Positions 11,301 to 22,375 of a stretch of DNA of 64,000 nucleotides are shown in pieces; position 1 is the stretch's first letter, and each line of letters begins with the position of its first letter. The stretch is from positions 5,529,501 to 5,593,500 of the forward strand of contig CM064427.1 of NCBI GenBank assembly GCA_032690845.1, given 5' to 3'. The notes under the pieces were generated by a model. It did no database searches, was not told where the DNA came from, and was given only the letters and a program-made list of their open reading frames with translations. The stretch is from Eleusine coracana subsp. coracana. Lineage: Eukaryota; Streptophyta; Magnoliopsida; Poales; Poaceae. The translations under genes and the position numbers were made by a program.

Positions 11301-14300
11301 ATGTCTATCTTGACAAGCTCTATGAATTCGACAGTATAGTTTCTGGAGCAAACTTTTTGTTGGAGGTAAGTCATCACCAGCTGCTCTTGTCATATCATCA
11401 AATTTAGTTCAAAGTAGCACAAAAAAAAAAAATCCTTCATTTCAGCTTGTATCACTAGTTAGGTTCTTTCTTATTAAGTTTTTCTTTCTTTCTCCTAATT
11501 ATTGTTTCAGACGATGGTATCACACATAGCATTCTTGATGAGAAAGTTACATTGTAAGATCACCACAATAAGTACTTATTATTATTTTCACATCTAGACC
11601 TATTTTCTATTTAATTGATTGCAGAATGTTCCCGGTGCAACCTTCACATATATGAATGGAAAAATGAGTACAACTGATGTTTCCCCAACTAATTTGGTTC
11701 CGTACCTCATCATCAACATTGGGTCAGGAGTTTCCATGATAAAGGTTGTGATTTTTATCAGTATTTAAAAAGCGGCCGCCTAGACCGCTTAAGTGATAGG
11801 TGGAGCTCCACGCCTTCGCTTTCAATTAATCTGTTAAAAAAATATTTTCCTCTATTTGTTCAATTATTATGTGGTATTATGTGATGTTTTTATTACTTTT
11901 GACATATTTTTATATTTATCTGCTGAAAATATAAACGCCTAGAATCGCTTATAGAACAATCTAGGAGGGCTTAAGTGCTAGGCGGTACTTGGCTTAGTTT
12001 TTTTTTGCTTTTTTAAATATTTATTTTTATTATGATCTTTTTATGAGTGGATGTCATATAACCATGTATTGTAAAGTGTAATGTAGGTCACTGGAAACAG
12101 AAATTTTGAATTTATAACTGGGACACAAATCAGCGGTGCTTTTGTATTTGGCTTAGCAAAATTGTTAACAGGCTGCAGAAGGTAACATCCAGTCTTCCCT
12201 ATGAAATGCAATATCATATTTAATATTTGTCCTCTAAGAGATTTGTTACAATTATCATAGCTATGAAGCATTTTTGCAACTATGCCAGAATGGAGACAAT
12301 TCTGTTCTTGATTTAGTTGTTAAGGATATTTGCGGAGAGTTTGTCAGCCAACAGGTTTGTATACTGTATTAGTTTATTCCTTCTGTTTTAGTTTTGATCC
12401 GTCATCATAGTATCACAATGTGTACATTTTGGATGATGCATTAATTTTGCTAAAGTAGAACTTTGTCAATAGGTCAATACAAATAATATCATCACTTGCT
12501 TTGAACTCCATTATACCAATCTACTGTTGTTAAATGCTACTATAATTTTTCTGACATTGTATACCAAATTATCATCATCATGATAATGAGTGACTTCTGC
12601 AAACAATTTCATCAAAAATATTGATGGTGTACATCCATCAGTTCTTTTGAGAGTTAAGTGGTTGTACAGTGAATTCACATGTCATTTCTATCCCAGGAAC
12701 CTTTAGGTGCCATCAAATTGAAGGTTGTGTGTTTCCATTTTTTAATATTTTCTTTCTTGTTGTTAAATCCATGGGTTAAGATTATACCATACCAAATTTG
12801 TTTAGATTTTCACTTATTAACTTTCATCAATCAACTTTGTATCCTACACAAAATGGCTGATTGAATTTTTTCTTTATGATCTAGCAAGGAACTTCGGCAA
12901 CAACTCTTGCTTCTAGCTTTGGGAAAGTTATTACTTCTGAGAAAAAGCTAGCTGACTATAAATCTGAAGACCTTGCGTCTGCATTGTTGTGTGCCTTTAC
13001 ATACAATGTTGCACAAGTGAGTTCGTTTTCTGCTTTAAACTAAACTTATTACATTGAAACAGTAAACATTGAGAAAAAAGGTGAATAAATTTGGTCAGCT
13101 ATTTATAGGTTTGCATATATGTCGTGCTGAAACTTATTCTTGTTGAGAAGGTATCTGTGTAGATTCAGTTGATACTAAAGAGAATTATATAGTACCATGA
13201 CCTCTTTTCTAAATTTAACTGCAGAGTGGTTTAAGATAATAAAAAGACAAAAAATCTAAAGTCCAACATGATGATGGCGGTGGTAAATACCACTTTTTGT
13301 TAGGACAAAATATCTTTTCAGCTGATAATGTTAGCACTTTAATATTGTATTAGTTTTGATATGGAACTCATATTGTTTGTAGATTGCTTTCCTTGTTGCA
13401 ACACTTCTGGGCCTCAGAAGGGTCGTTTTTGCCGGATCATTTATATGTGGACACAAAAGCACAATGGAAAATATTTTTTATTCAATTGATGCATGGTATG
13501 TGTGCCTTTTTTATCACTATATATTAAAAACAATGAAAATCAATACGTACCTAACATCTTTTTGTATTTTACTTGAATTGCAACCCTTTGAATTTTTCAT
13601 TATGTTAGTTTTCAACATTAGTAATCTTTGAGCTCATTATTTCCATAAATCTAAATCGGGAAGGATCTAAAAATATGTGATGTCATGGTCAGGTCACATA
13701 GCCAAATCCAAGCTATTTTCTTACGACATGAAGGGCATTTGGGAGCGATTGGTTCCTTAATGAGTTATTTTGATCCTAGTGAAAAACAATTAACATCTAA
13801 CGAGTCAACAAAGTGGGTAAGTTCATACAAATGTATCCTACGTGCACTGGGCATTAATATGCCACCCCCCCCCCCCCCCCCCCCCCAACACACACACAAG
13901 CATTCCTGCAGGCACATAAACATACACAATATTAGGATCTACATGTAATGATTTATTAATCTTTCCAACTTGCACTCAGACAAAGCCTTCTCTTGATGAT
14001 TGTTTGGCACCACTTCATGGGACATCAGCAAATGAAAAGATGGATAGTGATATATTTCCATATCTATTCGTTAATATTGGAACAAGTGTCAGCATGATGG
14101 AGGTTGGTCAATACAATACTTATTTTCTGTTAAAAAATAAAACACTTTTGTTTCCATTTAACAGTTTCTTTACTACTCAGCTATTAGTACTAATGTGATT
14201 TCAAAGAAAATTATTAGAAACATGTTTTTATGAGCAGGTATCTGGTAAAGGGAGCTTTAAGACAATTACTGGATCACATCTAGGAGGTGGTACCATCCTA

Positions 14301-15447
14301 GGTCTTGCAAAACTTTTGACTGACTGTTCAAGGTATTATATATAATTAGATCATAAAGATACATGAATTTTATTTTATAGGAAATATAATATTCTTCTCT
14401 ATGTTACATATTTTGTCATTGAAGTTATGAAGAATTCTTGGAGCAGAGTCAAAAGGGTAATAATTTATCTATTGATTTGACAATTAAGGATACATTTGGA
14501 GAGAGTTGCCACAAGGTACTTATTATCGAGCTTCACAAATTTATCTATGTCACTACACATTAAAAAATGTTGTGACAATTTAACAATCAATTCATGTTTC
14601 TGTTGTCATCAGTGTGGTATTCCAGCATCTTTTGTTGTGGGAAGCTTTGGAAGGGTGCATTCAAACGAACTTTCAGAATATAAAATAGAGGATATTTCTG
14701 CATCTCTAATGAATTGCTTCATTCACAACATCGGACAGGTATTCTTATATCCTAAAATCAGTAGGTTTGTCAGTCATTAGTTACCATGTCTTACTTTTAC
14801 TTCTCTTCTAGATAGTGTACCTCATGACAAAGATTTTAGGCCTAAAGAGAATTTTCTTCCATGGCGCCTTCGTATGCGGTCATGAAAAGGTTATGGATGA
14901 GATTTCTCATTTCCTAGAACAACGGTGAGACATTTTTCTAGTGATAAAACATGTTCCTAACACCATGAAAGAGCTTATTTCCAACAAGTTAGTTACTAGT
15001 GATCAATTATTTTTTACCTATTTTTTGTTCTTCACTTCTAGGCTGAAGGGTGAAATTCAGGTGACGTTTATACGTCGTGAAGGGTTCTTGGGGCCATTAG
15101 GTACATTTTTGAGTTATGAGGACATGGGTATTGATGGCTTTGTAGGACATGAAGACATCAGGGAGGTTTTACATGGTGCTTCATACACTGGGAAATTTCA
15201 ATCTTTAGCTCAACGACAAAAGGATGCAGCTGAGGTAAATCACAGTTAGGTTTCATTGTTAGCCTTGGTAATAGTATTATTACAATTTCTATGTGCATTC
15301 AAGTTTTAGGAGGAGGTTGAGCTGTTAGGATTACAAAAGGAGAATATGGAACTGAATGCTCAGTTGGTAGACCATGCTATGATAAATGTCGAGGTTGAGC
15401 CATTACAAAGAAAAAATATAGAGTTGAATGTTGCTACGATCAAATGA
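8342..15447 (+). CDS. Tandem-domain pantothenate kinase-like protein, copy B (17 exons, ~659 aa)
   Basis: Exons: 8342-8471, 8574-8714, 9981-10015, 11249-11365, 11625-11744, 12087-12181, 12261-12354, 12885-13016, 13383-13495, 13693-13816, 13980-14102, 14238-14332, 14425-14515, 14613-14738, 14812-14924, 15042-15234, 15310-15447. The 1980 nt frame is open to TGA at 15445. The architecture matches copy A: N-lobe with DIGGTLIK, TGGGAYNF, first C-lobe unit, second C-lobe unit (~368-614), tail. The first unit has NIGSGVS, but the glycine motif reads ISGAF where A has FGGGT. The second unit keeps LGGGT, while its NIGSGVS is now NIGTSVS. The exon 17 tail has lost regular leucine spacing. The intact frame after considerable divergence suggests selection on the protein. 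Catalysis by the first unit is doubtful because of the glycine motif loss. The family assignment is firm; the function is inferred. Confidence 0.88.
9128..9406. mobile_element. Fold-back MITE, 9-bp TSD (MULE-type), intron 2 of copy B
   Basis: A 279 bp near-palindrome. Its two halves carry inverted versions of 'gtgattttacccctgg' and 'gaagttacccttgt'. It is flanked by the 9-bp direct repeat CAAGGATTA (9119-9127 and 9407-9415). The same intron in copies C (~21953) and D (~57853) holds a single CAAGGATTA, an empty site. The 9-bp duplication points to Mutator-type transposition. No coding capacity. Confidence 0.85.
11760..12020. repeat. Unclassified insertion-like segment in intron 5 of copy B
   Basis: Intron 5 is ~340 bp here against ~85 bp in copies A, C and D. 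The extra DNA starts with a GC-rich stretch with a NotI-like GCGGCCGC and ends with CTAGGCGGTACTTGGCTTAG. Both ends carry related 'cgcttaagtg' and 'gcttaagtgctagg' wording, as in a degenerate repeat. I found no TSD or TIR. Confidence 0.35.
13865..13886 (+). repeat. Poly-C tract (22 C) in intron 10 of copy B
   Basis: A run of 22 C followed by a CA-rich stretch, ~50 bp after the exon 10 donor of copy B. Copies A, C and D lack it at this position. Length accuracy depends on sequencing. Confidence 0.9.
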
Positions 15448-16406
15448 GCCAGGAAACATGTGAAACAGTAGTGCACCAGTTCAATTGCAATGGCTCTCAA
15501 TAATGAAGGTTATATATTTATTTCTAGATTTTGTATAAAATCCATTTGTACCGCCAATAAAGAAAAGTTGTACTTCTACAATATGTTTGGTTGGGCTGCT
15601 GTCAAATTGTCTAGCTGCTCATTCTCTAATAGTGTAGCTCAAAAATTACCTCAACCCTTCTTTATAGTTTTCTCTACACTATGCGACTCTTAGACCAATC
15701 TTAATGCTGGTTTCATCTCCCTCTTTTTAAGAGTGCCACATCAGTTTTTTGGTATTGTTTTATCAAATGAAATACCTACTCTCAGTGCCAAGTTTTGTAT
15801 CACGGTTTTATAAGTTTACAACAACATTAAATTATTATATGGAATTATGATCAAATGATAGGAATTATGTGTTGGGATAAAAGAAAAAGATTCTCAATCC
15901 ACTTTCATTTGGCTTCATAGTGTTGGAAAAGGTGTCCAAGTGTCAATAACCTTTCATAAAGATGATCAAATAAAAGACATGTGCTCACTTTTATAATAAA
16001 TTTCTTATCATGTCACTATTTTTATTGACGTGACATCTAATTTAATACAAATGAAAAGTTCATTGAGACTGACCTTAGTTCTCTTTCATTCTTTTGCATG
16101 AAGTCATTCAGTCAATTGCCGCCTAAATGGAGAGAGTACCAATGATATCGGTATATTATCAATACGATACTGGTATATCATTGGCTCCATAAACATTGGA
16201 CACAAAGACCCGATTGCCATGTTCTCGAAACCATACTAATGTGAGCACGGAGCTTACCAGGTTTAAACCCAAGGATCAGATCTTGAGGAAGAAACTAGAA
16301 AGTTTTAGTTTGCGGCACCAGAAAAATAGCAACCAGTTTCACGTTTGTGATTTTGTCTGGGGAGTGATGCCATTTATTTTTTCAATTGTGTAAAGACGTG
16401 TAGTTT
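15448..16406. other. 3' flank of copy B, no gene seen
   Basis: AT-rich sequence after the copy B stop. It contains the likely 3' UTR (a CAATAAAG lies near 15556). Short open frames here have no recognisable features. A short degenerate ATCGGTATAT/GATACTGGTATATC inverted motif lies near 16145-16185. Confidence 0.5.
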
Positions 16407-16422
16407 AAAAAAATTAAAAAAA
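16407..16422 (-). terminator. Pol III T-run terminator downstream of tRNA-Ser
   Basis: Read on the minus strand, two runs of seven T separated by two A follow the tRNA 3' end by 5 bases. This is the expected Pol III termination signal. Confidence 0.75.
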
Positions 16423-16427
16423 CGTAA

Positions 16428-16509
16428 CGACGCCTGAGAGATTCGAACTCTCGCGGGGAAACCCCATGTACTTAGCAGGCACACGCCTTAACCACTCGGC
16501 CAAAGAGTC
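16428..16509 (-). tRNA. tRNA-Ser (GCU)
   Basis: An 82 nt type II tRNA on the minus strand with A box TGGCCGAGTGG and B box GAGTTCGAATCTC. The anticodon GCT sits in the CTGCTAA loop, and a long variable arm (GGGGTTTCCCC) is typical of serine tRNAs. The discriminator is G. The acceptor stem GACTCTT/AGGCGTC has one T-C mismatch at the fourth pair and a T-G wobble, which may mean early decay. The arms otherwise look functional and a T-run follows. No intron and no encoded CCA, as expected for a nuclear plant gene. Confidence 0.93.
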
Positions 16510-16694
16510 GTATGTGTAAGGGTTCGCGTATACCTCGTTTGAGAATGTTCTGAAACAGAGCAAAAGCAGAGGAGGTAGTAGTAATATTAGGTAGCCCTGG
16601 CACGCCTCGAGCACGTTATCCACATGAAAATTCGTCACTGGAGCATTCCATATATGTTCTTTATAGGATCTTTCATTGCCATCTATTGTTGATC

Positions 16695-16978
16695 CGGGCA
16701 AATGTCAGCTTCGTCTGCTAAAGTTACATGCCTTCTTTCCCCAGAAAAAAACGGACCGGGCCGCCACTATTTGCATAGAAGTGACATGACGAGATCACAT
16801 CATCTCTGGTTTCTCATGGCGGTTACTCACCATGCCAGATGGACACATCATACAACTGGCTGCTCAATCTCGCGTACATGTACAAGGAATCGATGGACTT
16901 GCCATTGCCAACCAGGCATGGGTCCGGGACTGATGACGATGCAAAGCACTCCGCACTTGCTTGGCTTGCAAGAGGCAG
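16695..16978. repeat. Upstream half of the block duplicated between the C and D units
   Basis: This segment is repeated imperfectly at 45354-46707, where it is split by a CACTA insertion at 45391-46463. Shared phrases include ATGTCAGCTT.GTCTG, GACGATGCAAA and ACTTGCTTGGCTTGCAAGA. The match stops at 16978/46707, where CACTA-like DNA begins in the second copy. Open frames here (such as 16839-17432) look like chance. The region is the upstream flank of the small gene at 17532. Confidence 0.75.
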
Positions 16979-17399
16979 CTTGGCTGCCTGCTGGAGCCGC
17001 GTCCGGAGAACCCGGGCGCCTCGTCATCTCACGTTATCTTGTCGCTGTTATGTTAATTTCAGGATCAAGACGTCCCAAACAGGTAGATCTCCTTGGTCTA
17101 AGCTATCAGCAGACGCCAGCCTCCAAGAAACTGTTCCACTAATAGATCTTCTGGATTCCGTGCTCTACTACAAAGACGGAGACTTGCCTGTGACACGAGG
17201 ATACATGCTGATAAAGGTTTTTTTTTCCCGAAAGACCATACTGATAAAGGTTTGCAGTAGCGGAAACAAAACGTGCAGGGTTTGCACCACCTTCCTTTGC
17301 CCACAAGCGCAGCCCAGACCGGAGCCAAACAACACGTATCTGAAACCTCAGAGCACACCAATCGATTGCGTACAAGACTCACACAGACGGCTAGAGCTC

Positions 17400-17406
17400 T
17401 ATATAA
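17400..17406 (+). promoter_or_regulatory. TATA box of the small membrane protein gene
   Basis: TATATAA in a CTATATAAACC context, 126 bp before the ATG at 17532. That would leave a 5' UTR of about 95-100 nt if transcription starts ~30 bp downstream. Position and sequence fit a plant TATA box. Confidence 0.7.
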
Positions 17407-17531
17407 ACCAACCCGTCAAAGAACTCGAGTAATCATTCGTACATCACAAATAATCTCTTCGATCCTCATCAAGTAGCTGCACACATCACAAAGAGCAAGT
17501 TGATCATTTAGCAGCATCAAGCCCAGCAATA

Positions 17532-17849
17532 ATGGATAGTGTAGAGGCGGCGTCGTCGAGCATCTCACCGGAGCTCGGCACAGCGCTTGCCAAGGTGGCC
17601 GTGTTCGCTCTCGTCCAGGCGCTGGTCTACCTCATCCTGCGCAACTCGTCCGACGTTTTCTCCCCGGGGATGGGGAGGACGGCTGGCAGGTCCCGCAGCT
17701 TCCGGCCGATGCGCAGCATGAGCGTCCGCCGCGTGCTGGCCTCGTTCTCTGACGTCCCCGTCGGCATCCCGGAAGAAAGCAGCGCAGCTTCGCCTTCGGC
17801 GCCGGTGGATCCCACAGGGGATGGCCGCGCCAACAGCTGGTTCAAGTAA
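17532..17849 (+). CDS. Small single-exon protein with one membrane segment (105 aa), function unknown
   Basis: A 318 bp ORF with ATG in an AATAATGG context, GC-rich codons and a TATA box upstream, ending in TAA at 17847. Residues ~19-37 (LAKVAVFALVQALVYLIL) form one hydrophobic helix. The following RNSSDVFSP and a basic, serine/arginine-rich stretch (~55-74, RSRSFRPMRSMSVRR) are consistent with a type of short plant membrane-anchored protein, but I cannot name the family. There is no cleavable signal sequence of classical form. It lies between the tRNA and copy C, on the same strand as the kinase array. The D block carries both flanks of this gene but not the gene, so it is now single copy here. 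The strong GC bias against AT-rich surroundings supports coding. Confidence 0.72.
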   Translation: MDSVEAASSSISPELGTALAKVAVFALVQALVYLILRNSSDVFSPGMGRTAGRSRSFRPMRSMSVRRVLASFSDVPVGIPEESSAASPSAPVDPTGDGRANSWFK

Positions 17850-18061
17850 TTAGTATTAATTCTCCACACCAAAAAAATCAGTATCAGGTTCGCAATGTGT
17901 ATTGAGGTGTGACGTGTACGGTGTGGCATTGTATATGTGCTTGCATATATATAGCTAGTTTGTGTAACAATATTGGGAGCAAAAAAAAAAATCCCCTACT
18001 CCCAACTTTTTTTTTTTTTACAAAATCCCCTACTCTTTGGCCTGCATATATATTAGGAAAA

Positions 18062-18292
18062 TCAACCACCATTTGTCATTCTTGATTTTGATCAAGTGCT
18101 AGCTCGGACAAGGAAAGGCAGTACCCACTAGCTTAATCAAGAATTTTTAGATGAAAAGTCACGTTCAGTTAATCCTTAAACGAATATGAAAGCATCCAAG
18201 CCTCTACATCAAGAATACATGTAAAATTCATGCAATAGGGATTACATAACAGCGAGCAAAATAGAAAAACCAAAATCTCGCATCATCATAAA
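18062..18292. repeat. Downstream part of the duplicated C/D upstream block (C copy)
   Basis: It matches 55793-56026 upstream of copy D, with shared phrases such as ATCAACCACCATTTGTC, TGATCAAGTGCTAGCTCGG and AAGCATCCAAGCCTCTACAT. Together with 16695-16978 and the promoter blocks, this shows that the duplicated unit was larger than the kinase gene itself. Confidence 0.85.
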
Positions 18293-21105
18293 AAAGGAGT
18301 GAAATGCATGAGCGATCTCTAAACTACTTACGGGTTCTTATTTGGGTCCCTAAACTCTTATTTTGCATTTTTGACTCCCTAAACTATTTATGTGTTCTCA
18401 TTTCGGTCCCTAAACTCTCTGTATGCACATCTAATTCCCTAAACTATTTATATGTGTAACACCCGGTTTTCCATGAGATTTTTTTTTCAAAAATATTTTG
18501 CTTGCCTTCCTTGCAATTATTTGGTGTCTTGTTCTTTTTCACGCTTTTGACAGAGTTATTTATTTTATTTTCTCGATTTATGTTTTAACTGGATTATTCT
18601 TCCACCCATAATTTCCTAAAACCTACACATGGGTCACGGCCCACTTATCAGTAGCTAATCAGGAACCAGCTTAGTAGTTCAGCCTAGTCCATCGCCTTGC
18701 AATGCCCTGCTCCATCGCCGTGGCCTTTCTACTAGCACCTCACGCCGGCGCTGCCGCGTGGCCACCTCAGCTCACGTGATGTTCTGTCATTTGTTCCTTC
18801 TCTCGCTGCGTGTCGACGGCGTCATGCGTAGCTGCACGTTGCATAGTTGTACATCCATCTGTGTATGTTACTGTTCTGCTCCAGCGTGTAGCAAGTTTTG
18901 GTTGTTAGCTCGAGCAATCCCCGCGGTGCACGGCTTCATGCAAGGCCGTCCGTGTGTGTGCACCGCTGAATCAACGGCAAGCCTCTTTGACTTTCCCTGC
19001 CTATAAAAGACACTAGCGTATCCCATTTGCTTCTCATCTGGTTCTTCATCTCTACCCTTCACCCATAAGCTTTGGCAACGAGAGCAGAGAGCTGCAGCTC
19101 TGTTCGTCCGGCCTGGAAGCTCACGGTGAGCACGCCCTTTCCATCAGCCCTCATGAATATTAATCTTTGCATTAGTCAATTAGCTCCTCACGAGGTATGC
19201 TCATGGCTTCACGCGGCAACATGATGTTGCTCCAGTTCTTCTTTTTGGTAGCAGTAGCATTCACCTTCCTGCACCTACAGCTGATCACCTCCGGTTGACC
19301 ATTAGATACTTTAGCTGCCGGATAGTACCTCTCGGCTGCGTTGCCGTTCGTCGCTGCCGCATCGCCGCCTGCCGCGTATGTTAGTCGGTGCCCTTTCGGG
19401 AGCCCATCAAATAGAACCCCCAAAGTAGGAGGAACCCATTCCCGGCCTGCGCCGCTGCAGCGGTAGCGACGGTCCCTGTTTGTCTGCCGCCGCCCTGGAT
19501 GAAGCAGCTTGGCTCACGCGATGCATGCGCATGTCCTGTTCGTCTGCTTTGTTCTTAGTGCTCCTGTATGTGCATATTCGCACCACACATAGAAACCAGT
19601 AAGAAGCCCAAATGCTTGGTTAAACCTGAGCCTAATCTCATTTGGTTTTGTGTTATTTTACCCTTTTTAATTTATTTATCGATTTACTGGATTTCTTGCT
19701 ATGTGATTGCTTGTGCGATAATTTATTTAACCACACTAGAGTATGAGGAGATCATGTCAAGAGATCTAGAGGAGGTCGGAGAAGAAAATGTCAACGGTGT
19801 TAAGTAAGAAGGCAAGTCACACTTCAATCGATCATGTAGCACCTATGATTATATTGATTGTTATCTGCATATTTATCATTCTTAATTTAGAAGTGGTCAT
19901 AGAATCACTTAACAAATATAATAGAGGTTTCAAACCACTGATATGCTTTCGTTTGGCATGAAAACACTCAGTTGCGATTCAGCAAATGAAGAAAAGAGTT
20001 TTTTCTTTTTAAAAAAAGCAATTGAAGGAAAGCTGATGGGCTGCATGTCGCGTTGGCGCCCTGCTTCCTGCTCTCTAGCCGCACGTCGCGTCCGCGCACA
20101 GGCGCCTGCCCAAGCCCTGGCTGCTCGTCATTCGCCAACCCTAGCCCTGGTTGCTTGCCCGCTCGCGCCCTAGCTGTCCGCCTAGCCTGGCTGCGGCTGC
20201 GGCTGCGCCCTAGCCTCCCGCCAGCGGAGCACGCACCTTGGCCGCGCTGCGCGCGCCCACCTGCGTCACTGCTAGCCGCCGCCGCGCGCCTAGGGTTAGT
20301 GTTAGTCACCATTTTTTTTAGATGGAGTTAGTCACCATTGCACAGGAGAGAGGAGAAAGGAGAAGAGAAGTGGTGTTGGAGTTTGTCATGCCTCGCTTGA
20401 ACCGTTCACATGTGGGCAATTAGGTCATTTCCCTTGCCTTTGCATTTTTTTATTTCAAAAAAATAATCTTAGTCGATAGAACTAAAAAACAGGGGTTAAC
20501 AGTTGCTTCAGATTCAAAAAAAGGTCTAATTTTGCAAAGTCTAAAAAAAGTCCTTTCTCGATATTTGAGTAAAAAACAGATCCTCTGATGCAATTACCCC
20601 CATATACATAATTTAGGTATCTCTAATGACACATGTAAATAGTTTAGAGAGTCAAATATGCAAATAAGAGCTTAGAGACCCAAACGAAAACACATAAATA
20701 GTTTAGGGTGCCAAAAATATAAAATAAGAGTTTAGGGACTCAAATGGGAACTCCTAAATGGTTTAGAGACCAGTCATGCATTTCACTCTAAATAGTTTCG
20801 GGATCTGTAGTGACACATATAAATAGTTTAGAGAGTTAGGTGGGCATTTAGAGAGTTTAGAGACCCAAATGACACGCATAAATAGTTAGAGAGTCAGAAA
20901 TGCAAAATGAGACTTTAGGGACTCAAATGAGCACGCATAAATAATTTAGAGAGTCTGAAATACAAAATGAGAGTTTAGGGACTCAAATAAGAACTACATT
21001 GTGATTCCAAAATATGATCCTGCTTTTATAAATTGGAATCATCGTACAGATAATTCATGGTATTGCATAAATAGTTTAGGAACTGCCCCATGTATTTCAC
21101 TAAAA
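18293..21105. mobile_element. ~2.8 kb insertion with inverted subterminal repeats upstream of copy C
   Basis: The D block lacks this DNA; the flanking sequence is continuous at ~56026. The ends are inverted: AGTGAAATGCATG at the left and CATGTATTTCACT at the right. Both ends carry many copies of a 'ctaaactatttatgtg' / 'aaatagtttagag' motif in opposite orientation (18310-18455 and 20610-21090). An A-run at both junctions hides any TSD. Inside, from TGTAACACCCGG at 18453 to about 20580, the sequence looks like an LTR-type insertion with a TATAAAA at ~19002 and a GC-rich stretch at 20040-20300. No intact transposase seen. The family is unassigned. Confidence 0.65.
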
Positions 21106-21120
21106 AAACATACATTTGCA

Positions 21121-21180
21121 GGTCTGACCCACGCGTTAATTAATCATCTTCAAAACACATGGAGGAGAGCTGACTTGAAT
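21121..21180 (+). promoter_or_regulatory. Conserved upstream block (C copy)
   Basis: ACGCGTTAATTAATCATCTT followed by CAAAACACATGGAGGAGAG, nearly identical to 56043-56105 and related to 7981-8040. It sits immediately inside the junction with the 18293-21105 insertion, so the insertion has pushed away everything further upstream of copy C. Confidence 0.5.
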
Positions 21181-22085
21181 CATCTTCTTGGGTTTCATTT
21201 AGTCCAACTACAAGCGAGATAGAGAGGGATACAGACCGAGTGGACCAACTGACAAAGGCAAGGTGAGGAGTCGGCGATGGCGGCAGCTAACACGAGTTCG
21301 GGCGACCGTGCCGAAGCAAGAGAAGCGATGGACCGTGGGCGCGTCATCTTCGACTTCACATGCGCCGAAATCCGCGGGGACCTCGAGGACCGCAACCCGC
21401 CCATCTTCCTCCCGCGTCTGCAGATGGCAGCATCCCCCCACGTTGCCATTGACATGGGAGGTATCTTACCAAAATATTTCGTGGTTATGGTTTTCATTCC
21501 AGGTGAACTTAATTTGGCTCATTTTTCTCAATGGGTGTTGGGTGGGTTCAGGGACTTTGATAAAGCTTGCGTACACGGCTAGCTGCGGGGACGGCGGCGA
21601 AGGCACAGAGCTGCGGTTCGCCACCTTCGAGAACCACCGGCTCGACGACTGCTTCGAGATCATCCGGGCAGAGGGGCTCGTCCCCTGCAAAGGTGCGTCA
21701 TTTGCTACAGCGCTCAACCCCTAGCAGCCCTTTGATTTTCGAGATCGCAACCGGATGATAGGGATTCTAGTAACATGTTCGTTGTCAGAGAGAAGCAGGG
21801 CAGGGCAACAAAAATATTGATGACTTGTCGTTGCGATGAAGAAAGTATATATGAAGTCAATAGGTTCTAAAGTCAAGTTGCAAATGTTGTTCGTTTTATA
21901 TTTAGATAATGACTTCTTTTGGACGACCTCCATTTCAGTTATATTTATTGCGCACAAGGATTAAAAATCAAGGAAGATCAAATACCTTGTTGCCCTACTT
22001 CATTATACAACATCTGAAAATATAACTTATTGTAAGAAAAGAACGTAATAAATAGGAAAATGCATGGAAGTTCTAGTATGACTTA

Positions 22086-22375
22086 GGCCTTGTTTGGATC
22101 CACTATAGTTTTTTAAAAGCTAGTTTTACTTTCAGTTTCTAAACACTAATTTTAAATAAAAACTAGGTGGGGATGGATCCTAGTTTTTATAATCTATAAA
22201 CTAATTTTTTAGTAGTTAATTGTATTGAAATGAGGTAAAAAGTGGCATTAGCTAAGTTGAGCCAGATTATGGGTTTCTTTGAAACTGATAATTTGGTTTA
22301 TAGAAACTCCTGTTTGGAGGTCCTTCAGTTTCTAGACACCAGTTTCTTAAAACCTAGAGGGATCCAAAGAGGGCC
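22086..22375. mobile_element. Tourist-like MITE (PIF/Harbinger type), intron 2 of copy C
   Basis: 290 bp with terminal inverted repeats GGCCTTGTTTGGATCC (left) and GGATCCAAAGAGGGCC (right), flanked by TTA on both sides (22083-22085, 22376-22378). Copy D has an empty site at ~57985. The 3-bp TTA duplication and GGCCTTGTTTGG ends are those of Tourist-type MITEs. No coding capacity. Confidence 0.85.

Noticed and set aside
16839..17432. 197-codon open frame upstream of the small gene
   Set aside because: No domain or promoter logic, runs through the TATA box of the 17532 gene, overlapped by long frames on both strands, and not open in the duplicated copy at 46.5 kb.
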